Below are positions 57,116-64,000 of a DNA stretch of 64,000 nt, piece after piece. The DNA comes from Perognathus longimembris pacificus (lineage: Eukaryota; Chordata; Mammalia; Rodentia; Heteromyidae): positions 124,906,958-124,970,957 of the forward strand of contig NC_063161.1 in NCBI RefSeq assembly GCF_023159225.1, written 5' to 3'. Position 1 is the stretch's first letter. Each line of letters begins with the position of its first letter. Position numbers and translations under genes: made by a program. Under the pieces are notes generated by a model. The model was not told the origin of the DNA, did no database searches, and saw nothing but the letters and a program-made list of their open reading frames with translations.

Positions 57116-57986
57116 CTTATAAACGAAATAAACTATTGAAAACATGCTTGTAAAAAGTAAGAATGATTTAATAATAGAGTTCCATCTTTAAAAGCAATGC
57201 ATGTTTGAACACTTTATAGTTACACTTTTTATATGTTTACATTTAAAACAAGTTTTTCTATTTTTTTCTTCATTACCTTGTCTTGCCATATATAAGAATG
57301 TTTTCATATACTGAGACTACATTCCTATATACAAATTTATTTCCAGAGTTATAAAATCCATTTAATTAGTTTTTATTTTTAAAAAATTATTTTTCTCTGG
57401 CAACTCCAAGTCTCTGTTGTTTGTTTCATCTATAGTGCAAATGCTAAAATCCTTACAAAGTTCCAAAAAAGGAAGGGGAAGAGAAAAGGGAAGAGGAAGG
57501 GAGAGAGATGAGGGGAGAGGGAGGGAAAAGAAAAGGTTGTAAATCAAACATTCTAGAAGGTTTAAGATCACAGAGTTATTTCAGATGGGCATCCACAAAT
57601 TTCATCTGAGCCACAGTTGAGCTGAAATAATATACAATAGTTACTATAAATACTATAAAGAAGAAAAATGTAAAATTATTTCCAGAAAAATCTTTGCGTT
57701 CTCTGTAATTTTTATAGTATTTTTCATAAACATTTTTTCCTAACTTTATAACAGTATACAATCTTATGTTGTATTCTATATATTATATATACATTTTCTA
57801 TATATCATACTTTATACATAAAATCTATTCAGGAGATTCTATTCTGACATGTAAATTGTATTTCTCAGCACAAAAAGAAAATATTCTTCAATGATTACTC
57901 AATAATGAAATCAAGGTAACATTCAAGTAAAAGAAAAAAAATGCTATACAGTTTAGTAAGTTAGCAGAATGTAGAAATATTCTTAC
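57116..57986 (-). other. Caap1 intron 3
   Basis: An 871-bp intron with no SINE. A purine tract (ggaaggggaagagaaaaggg, 57470-57537) is the only repeat. Confidence 0.85.
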
Positions 57987-58071
57987 CCTCAAGAATCTTC
58001 AGGATTTTTTTTTCAGATAGTAGCTCTAATTGTTCTTGGCATAGTTTTTTAATTTCCTCTATTGAACAGTT
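57987..58071 (-). CDS. Caap1: Caap1 coding exon 3
   Basis: The exon is 85 nt: 28 codons plus the first base of a split Gly codon (phase 0 in, phase 1 out). The acceptor is cctttag then AACTGT; the donor is CTTGAGG then GTAAGA. It encodes NCSIEEIKKLCQEQLELL and continues SEKKILKILEG, a predicted amphipathic helix with heptad-like Leu/Ile spacing that continues the conserved domain of exon 2. Every residue agrees with my memory of the human protein. No ATG-started open frame covers this exon, so an ORF-only scan misses it. Confidence 0.95.
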
Positions 58072-58298
58072 CTAAAGGAAATGATATTTTTAATTGAATT
58101 TATGTACTATAATTTCAATAGAAACTGAAAAATTAGTACTTAAAACAAACTAAAACAAAAGATTACCTGTTCTCATCCTTCTCACATTTTACTTCCCTCC
58201 TCCCTCCCTCCCCAAATAAAAGTATTAGAATTAAAAAAAAAAAAGAGAATCAAAGAAAGAAAAGAAATTGGAAAACTACAATTGTAAAATATATTCCA

Positions 58299-58417
58299 TG
58301 CTGGGCATTGGTGGCTCACATCTGTAATCCTAACTGTGCAAGAGGCTGAGATCTGAGGATCAACAAGCTCAGGCACAGCCCTCAGGCCCCAGGACTGGCA
58401 CACACACACACAAAATA
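58299..58417 (+). mobile_element. Internally deleted composite SINE
   Basis: gctgggcattggtggctcac to gagatctgaggatcaacaag, then directly the end of the Geo arm (cctcaggccccaggactggc) and a short (CA)n. The middle, including the A-box of the right arm, is missing. Confidence 0.8.
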
Positions 58418-58476
58418 TTTTAAATTAATAATTTTTAAAATTCCAGTTAGAAAAGTTTTATAATAAAACAAATGAG

Positions 58477-58683
58477 GGCTGGGAACATGGCCTAGTGGCA
58501 AGAGTGCTTGACTCGTATACATGAGGCCCTGGGTTCAATTCCCCAGCACCACATATGTAGAAAATGGCCAGAAGTGGCGCTGTGGCTCAAGTGGTAGAGT
58601 GCCAGCCTTGAGCAAAAAGAAGCCAGGGACAGTGCTCCGGCCCTGAGTCCAAGCCCAGGACTGGCAAAAAAATAAATAAATAA
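58477..58683 (+). mobile_element. IDL-Geo dimeric SINE
   Basis: Full dimer (gggctgggaacatggcctag to caagcccaggactgg) with AAAT-type tail. Similar A-rich/ATGA flanks suggest an imperfect duplication. Confidence 0.9.
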
Positions 58684-59331
58684 AATAAATGAACATCTCA
58701 AATAGATTTATATCAACCTTTTCATAGGATGGAAACTGAAAAACTGATAAATATTTTAGGAATTTGATAGTACATATAGATATTATGAAGAACAAATAAA
58801 AGTAGTTCTATATGTTAATAGTAGCCTATAAGTAATTCTTCCAAACGCTTAAAAATTCAGGTCCTGTCCCTATGTGTCTTAGGTATTTGATCTTGGGCTT
58901 AACTTGTCCCAGGACTATTTCTACAACTGTAAAAATTACATGCACTTCCCTAAATAATTTCAGAAATAGCTATATAAAAACTCTTAAATTTGATAAAATA
59001 TAAGCTATTATAAACTGTCACTGCTATACAGCAGTGTATTATATTTTAAAGCACCAAGGTAGACCGAATGTATTCAAATTTAAATACTATTATTGCCTGA
59101 ATTTAACGAAATTAACTGAATTTAACAGTATTCCCATAAGGTCAGTAAATTTCTTGCCCACACATTTTTCTTTACAATCTTTAAATATACAAGGCCATTT
59201 GTACTTCTCCAAATTCCCTTACTTCTTTTCATGTTTATTTCATATGAAAATATCCAATTACATGTTGCATTCAGTAAAAAGACTGCTATAAAAAGTTTTG
59301 ATTTCTATGCACATGTACAGTAATGAAGTAC

Positions 59332-59532
59332 CTTTAACACATCAGGAAGCATCTTCTGTAATTTCTTCTCTCCTATAATACAGAAGCACTGCTGAAGCAT
59401 TTCTTTTTTATCTGATATATAGAAACTAACTGGTTTTAATGACACAGTCAAATCCAGTCCACCTTCTTCAAGGTCACTGTGCTCTGCCAAAAATAACTCT
59501 TTTTCCGAAGTTGGCAAAAGAGATTTGGTTTC
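59332..59532 (-). CDS. Caap1: Caap1 coding exon 2 (conserved CAAP1 domain)
   Basis: The exon is 201 nt, exactly 67 codons, in phase 0 at both ends. The acceptor is ttttag then GAAACC; the donor is TTAAAG then GTACTT. The translation contains EKELFLAEHSDLEEGGLDL, then SFYISDKKEMLQQCFC, and ends KKLQKMLPDVLK. This is the most conserved part of the family and it identifies the gene. It has an acidic patch (HSDLEEGG) followed by an alternating basic/hydrophobic helical stretch. The true exon begins upstream of the first in-frame Met with ETKSLLPTSEK; the Met codon produced by reading on into the intron is irrelevant. Residue pairs such as TKSLL where I recall human TKYIL are ordinary species differences. 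Confidence 0.97.
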
Positions 59533-60110
59533 CTAAAATTAAAATAAAGAACTATTAATATTCTGATATATAATACTATCATATATACAGTGTGAAAATA
59601 TTATGTTTATGACATCATATATTTTCATTTGGTAAATTATCCTTCATTAGCTATTTCCAAAGTTCTTGTTTGCACACTTATCTAAAGCTACTGTAAAGAA
59701 TATTTCGTGTTTTCCATTGTTTGATTTTACTGCTAACACTAAAATTAACTCAGGGACAGCTGAAAAAAAAGAGTATTGTAATAACATAAGACACACAAAT
59801 GAAAATACTCTCAACATCAAAGACTTCCTACAATTTTAGACTTTTGAAGAACTAGGATACTTCTTCAGGTGGCCATTTACATCACAATTTATTTTATATT
59901 TCATATAGTATTCATTGCCACTTGGTTAAATAAATATAGAGAAATGAAATAGCAGTAAAATGTTACAAATGACAAATATCACAAAGTGATACCATGAGCT
60001 ACTTCTATTTTAAACCAATATAAATAATTTAATTAATACTCAATAGGAAGCAAATCATTTCAGTAATTTAAACATCTGACAATTTTACCTCCCATCTCCC
60101 AATTCTATCC
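59533..60110. other. Caap1 intron 1, 3' part, nothing recognised
   Basis: Contains the exon 2 acceptor flank; otherwise AT-rich and unrecognised. Confidence 0.5.
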
Positions 60111-60114
60111 AGTC

Positions 60115-60590
60115 TCTCCAAATCTACTACCATAATACTGGTCCAAACTATCATGATCTTTCCTAGAATATAGCAATAACCATTTAAATAGACCCCACAT
60201 CTGGCATGAAGTATTATTTTGTATATTGCTAGCAGAATGGATTTCATAGAAGGGATATGTAATCATTTTTGTTTAAAATGCTTCAATGATTTCACATGGC
60301 TCTTGGTATGGCCCACCCGGCCTGTCATCCTCATGTTTTTGAATCTAGACACAATGAACTTCTTGGAATAACTCAAACAGAACCTGCTTGTACATTCTCA
60401 TCCTCTACACCTTCCCTCTTCTTCGCCTATACGACACTACATGTTCAACATGTTCAGATGCTTTATCAGGTATAAATTTGAAAGTTATTTCTTCAAGAAT
60501 ATCTCCCTTATTATGTAAGTCAGGTAGTTTTCTTTGTTATATGTTCCACAACAGGGCAAGTTTTAAAACATACTATGATAATTACACTGG
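60115..60590 (+). mobile_element. L2 LINE remnant
   Basis: The order tcatgatctttcctagaata, aaaatgcttcaatgatttca, catggctcttggtatggccc, ctcatcctctacaccttccc, tttcttcaagaatatctccc follows the sense strand of L2 upstream of its 3' end. It is diverged, with no intact frame. Confidence 0.7.
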
Positions 60591-60725
60591 AAGGTAAATA
60601 GATCAGCTCTTGTATTAATGGATCAGAATATGATATGGAAAAACTGGAACACAGCAGAAATATAAAATGGTACTGCAGCTCTAGAAAGAAAACTGTTCAC
60701 AGTTCCCCCACCAAATGTCACCATA

Positions 60726-60955
60726 AGCCAGGCACTGGTGGCTCATGCCTGTATCCTAGCTATTCATAAGGATGAGATCTGAGGATCATGGTTCAAAGCC
60801 ATAATGGAATCTAACCCAAGCAGGACAAAACATTACACTCCCTCTCCAAAATAATGAACAAAAAGCCAAGCTGGAAGTGTGGCTCAAGTAGTACAGGGCC
60901 AACACAGCCAGCATGACAAGCAAGCATAAGATCCCAAATTCATAACTAAACAAAA
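60726..60955 (+). mobile_element. B1-like plus tRNA-like SINE, old
   Basis: gccaggcactggtggctcat, gatctgaggatcatggttca, then ctggaagtgtggctcaagta. Confidence 0.75.
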
Positions 60956-61370
60956 AAAATTTTTTTCTTTGAAAGAACTTAAAAAGAAAAAACTTACCCA
61001 AGTTTTTTGGTTTTTTGTTTTCTTTTTACAAAAGTTCATTTGAGGAACCAAAGTATTTTCAAACATACTGACAATAAAAAGTATAGGCTGATCTAACTCA
61101 AGAACATTTACATAAAAGCAAGCATAATAAATTCCAACTTTGTGCAAGAAACAAAAATCAACACATCAAGTATAACTTACACCAAGACTGCAAGGACAGT
61201 TAACAATTTTTAGTAAAATTACATAATCTAATTAAAGGAGAAAAATCATGATCACCACAACAGAGTATTAGGAAGCCATCTGATAAAACTATAACCCCCA
61301 GTAAACTAGGAAGAAAACTGAAAAAAGTTCCTAATCTAGCCCCAACCAAATCACTCCCTACTTTTTTTTC
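60956..61370. other. Caap1 intron 1, nothing recognised
   Basis: No gene or repeat recognised. Confidence 0.45.
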
Positions 61371-61377
61371 AAATCAG

Positions 61378-61605
61378 TAAGAGCTGATGGCTTATACCTA
61401 GGTAATCAATCCTAAGTACTCAGGAGGCTGAGATCCAGAGGCTTGAGATTCAAAGCCAAAGCAGAAAAGTCCACAAGACTCCATCTCCAACTAACAGCAT
61501 AAAGCAGAGCTGGAGGCATAGTTCAAGTGGTAGTGTACAGGAGAGCAAGTAAGCCAAGTGCAAGGCCTGAGTTCAAATGCTTGTATTCAAAAAATTAAGT
61601 AAATT
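61378..61605 (+). mobile_element. B1-like plus tRNA-like SINE, old form
   Basis: taagtactcaggaggctgag, aagactccatctccaactaa, then gctggaggcatagttcaagt, agcaagtaagccaagtgcaa, ggcctgagttcaaatgcttg. The right arm lacks the Geo-specific agaagccagggacagtg segment. Confidence 0.75.
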
Positions 61606-61629
61606 GTAACAAACATGAGAAATGTTCTG

Positions 61630-61712
61630 ACAAGGTGGGAATAGCTCAGTGCTAGAGGACTTACTTGGTATGTGCAAGACCCTGGGGGGTTCAATACTTA
61701 AAGCTTCAAAAA
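61630..61712 (+). mobile_element. Monomeric ID-type SINE, diverged
   Basis: aggtgggaatagctcagtgc, gtatgtgcaagaccctgggg, ggttcaatact. A GGAAG purine run follows (61710-61790). Confidence 0.7.
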
Positions 61713-61789
61713 AGGAGAGGGAGGAAGGGGAAATAAGGAAAGAAGAGGGGGAAGGCAAGAGCAGGGGGCAAGGCAGCGGGAAGAGACAA

Positions 61790-62560
61790 AAACATTCCCA
61801 CTTTAAGTACAAATGGGAAAAGAATGCCCATTATCATTGTTAATATCCCATACCACATTAGAAGCCCTCAATAAAGCAAAAAAGTCACAGAATAAATACA
61901 AGTGTTAGAAAAGACAAAACTCACTGAACACATTTTTCTGAGTCTTAAATTAATATGCAAGTGTGCTAGGTAGAAGAAAGCATAAAAGTAAAAATGTCTT
62001 TTTATACTTCCACAGCCAAAGAAAAAGCACTTAGAGCTGTAATTTTCTAAAGTCCTATAAAATACAGAATAATTTAATAATCTTGGAATAAGAAAAACAT
62101 TTCTAAACAATTATAAAATCTAGAAGGCAAAGTATTAGCTTTGACTTGAAAGAAATTGAATGTACTTAAGCCAGAGCATCTTGGATGTTCTAGTAACACC
62201 TGCAGTATATTCTGCAGTACAAAAAAGCTTAAAACCAAAACTTTACCTAAAGATGTGGGGTTTCTCAGAGAGAGATTGAAAACCAGAAAAAAAAAATGGT
62301 ATATATGTATGTACAACTACACAAAAATCAAATACGGTATTCAGTCTCAGTATTCATCAAGAAAATAGAAACTAGAATGTTAATTAAATCCATTAGTTTA
62401 ACAGATCATTTAAAATGGATATCCATTATTAGTGAAGATATGCAGAAACCTATATTGACATGCTGTGTTTGGACAATAAACTGCTACTTATATTTGAAAG
62501 CATTTGGTGCTACCTCATGACTATTTTGTTCTGTGGCTGGTGGACTAAAACTTAGGCTGT
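61790..62560. other. Caap1 intron 1, nothing recognised
   Basis: Several 64-80-codon frames on both strands lack features. Confidence 0.45.
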
Positions 62561-62567
62561 TTGGCTT

Positions 62568-62790
62568 GCTCTACCAACCACTTGAGCCACACCTCCACTT
62601 CTTGCTTCTTTGCTAGTTAATTGGAAATAATCTCTTAGAAGCCAGATGCCAGTGGAGTGTGAGGATTGCAGTTTGAAGCCAGCCTAGGCAAGAAGTCTGA
62701 GAATTTTATGTTCAGCATGGAACTGGAATCCTCAGATCTTAGCCTACTGAATAGTTAGTATTAAAGTAAGGAGCCACTAGCGCCCACCTT
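62568..62790 (-). mobile_element. Composite SINE with an internal inverted piece
   Basis: Antisense Geo arm (accacttgagccacacctcc, gctagttaattggaaataat) is followed by plus-strand B1-like sequence (gccagatgccagtgga, gcagtttgaagccagcctag, 62641-62705) and then antisense B1-like sequence again (ggaatcctcagatcttagcc). Confidence 0.6.
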
Positions 62791-62804
62791 TTTCTGTTTT
62801 AAAT

Positions 62805-62970
62805 GCATATCGTTTGACCTTGACGTCTGAGATTCTATCCTAAAGTAGTTTGGTATTGTGTGCAGTGAAAAAAAGAAAAAAAAACTGAACACCTAAAGAC
62901 ATAAGGGAATACTGGGAAGTCACTACAATGTAACACACTATATACAGAAATCATACCAACAAAGTGTTAT
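62805..62970 (+). mobile_element. Old L1M-like fragment
   Basis: cgtttgaccttgacgtctga, gattctatcctaaagtag, gtgtgcagtg, actgaacacctaaagacata, agggaatactgggaagtcac, atgtaacacac parallel the 3' region of old L1M elements (remembered order: gacccagcaattcc, tttatcctaaagaaata, aaactggaaacaacctaaat). Confidence 0.5.
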
Positions 62971-63047
62971 TACTCAGTTTAGTAGAACTTATGTGCAGAA
63001 ACTTAAAGACATAGATCCAACAAGGGAAAATCTAAATAGGCTGCAGA

Positions 63048-63308
63048 TTTACTTTTTTCTTTTGTGCCCGTACTTAGGGGTAGAACACAAGGCCTGGGCT
63101 ATGTCCTTTGGCTTCCCCCTTCCCCCACCCTCCCCAAGACTGGAGCTCTACACCATGAGCCACAACCCTACTTCTAGCATTTTGGTGGTTAACTGGAAAT
63201 AAAGAGTCTAACTGACACTACTGCCTAGACTGGGTTATAATTGCCATCCTTAGATCCAGCCTCCTGAATAACAACGATTACAGGCTTAAGCCACTGGTGT
63301 CTGGCTGC
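63048..63308 (-). mobile_element. B1-like/Geo composite SINE, diverged
   Basis: Antisense: aagactggagctctacacca, tgagccacaaccctacttct, acgattacaggcttaagcca. Confidence 0.75.
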
Positions 63309-63530
63309 CTACCATCTATTAATGTGAAGTATGAAAAGAGACTTCCAAACTTTTGCCTTTATTTCTGCGATGGATGAGTTTTAAGTAAACCTTAAGTTTT
63401 ATAACAGTAAATGATAAACGTTTTTTAAGTGGCGATATTTCTGCCGGTTGATAGCTTTTGTAGTCAAACGTTGGATTCAAAACAAGGAGAGATGAACAAA
63501 CTCATGACTCCAGGGAAAAAGACAGACAGA

Positions 63531-63614
63531 TAGACAGGAAAGGAAGAAAGAAGGAAGAAGGAAGGAGGAAGGGAAGAAAGAGAGAGCGAGAAAAAGAGAG
63601 AAAGAGAAAGAAAC

Positions 63615-63665
<51 letters not shown>

Positions 63666-63666
63666 A

Positions 63667-63718
<52 letters not shown>

Positions 63719-63751
63719 AAAGAAGGAAAGAGAAAGAAAGAAAGAAAAAAG
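63531..63751. repeat. (GAAA)n / GGAA purine microsatellite, about 220 bp
   Basis: Irregular GGAAGAAG units become nearly pure (GAAA)n at 63616-63745. The antisense Phe/Leu/Ser frame of 92 codons is an artefact. Confidence 0.97.
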
Positions 63752-64000
63752 TAAAGAGTTCCTTCAGTTCGGGGCCTCAAAATTTTGTCATCTGTAAGAA
63801 CGATGCAGTTAACCAGAATTTACTAAAAACAAACAAAACTGTTGAAAAGTGTCAGTGTCCGGTTCATCAGGGCAGTGACCGGACCAATCATAACGCTCTT
63901 CAGGGAAGCTGAGGAAGACCACACAGGAAGGTAAGCTTATTCGTAAAACCAGAAACAGTGAAGTTCAGGACACGAGAGCAGGGGCTCCAGGGGACTCCGG
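63752..64000. other. Right edge of window: CpGs and CCAAT motif, no exon found
   Basis: The sequence shows more CpG than its surroundings, a CCAAT motif (ggaccaatcat, about 63881-63891) and a 6-bp inverted repeat GTCCGG/CCGGAC (63857-63862 and 63879-63884). No Caap1 exon 1 coding sequence is visible, so exon 1 must be further right. It may be near the edge of the promoter CpG island. Confidence 0.35.

Larger units (their letters stand above)
58072..59331 (-). other. Caap1 intron 2
   Basis: A 1260-bp intron with two SINEs (58299-58417, 58477-58683). The rest is AT-rich and unrecognised. Confidence 0.85.

Noticed and set aside
63502..63780. 92-codon Phe/Leu/Ser-rich minus-strand frame
   Set aside because: Translation of the (GAAA)n tract; a signal-peptide-like look is only base composition.
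63752..64000. Caap1 exon 1 at the right edge
   Set aside because: Exon 1 should encode a Ser/Gly-rich, basic N-terminal region ending near SLQQ with a donor. No such coding sequence is visible on the minus strand before 64000.

Overview
The window is mammalian nuclear DNA. It is AT-rich, exons are sparse and split by GT-AG introns, and retroposons fill much of the rest. The SINEs point to a castorimorph rodent of the Geomyoidea group (kangaroo rats, pocket mice, pocket gophers). The commonest young element is a dimer: a tRNA-Ala/ID-like left arm followed by a right arm that matches the published description of the IDL-Geo SINE. I cannot tell the species from the sequence.

One protein-coding gene is visible, on the minus strand: Caap1 (caspase activity and apoptosis inhibitor 1; human C9orf82). 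Five coding exons (counted 2 to 6) lie at 59532-59332, 58071-57987, 57115-57040, 47328-47255 and 34618-34272. They join into one open frame of 783 nt (260 codons plus stop) with intact splice sites and compatible phases. The first coding exon, promoter and 5' UTR should lie to the right of position 64000. The first AATAAA signals after the stop are at 33825-33835.

Layout. 1-33.8 kb is the region downstream of Caap1. I found no credible gene there, only retroposons (SINEs, L1 3' ends, an L2 piece, a solo MLT1-type LTR, an old LINE/HAL1-like stretch) and microsatellites. 33.8-34.6 kb holds the 3' UTR and last exon. 34.6-59.5 kb is introns 2 to 5, again rich in SINEs, with old LINE remnants. 59.5-64 kb is intron 1.

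I found no prokaryote-like system, CRISPR array, functional RNA gene or intact mobile-element ORF. Most open frames are readings of poly-A/T, (CA)n, (GAA)n, (TTCC)n or SINE sequence. The points worth a second look concern retroposition: a tailless ID-like insertion with a perfect target-site duplication, L1 insertions that are almost only 3' tail, SINE tails grown into long microsatellites inside their target duplications, three nearly identical young SINE copies, tRNA-like boxes in the supposedly unrelated right SINE arm, and a SINE inserted in a SINE. Family names were assigned by eye from remembered consensus patterns, without a repeat-library search.
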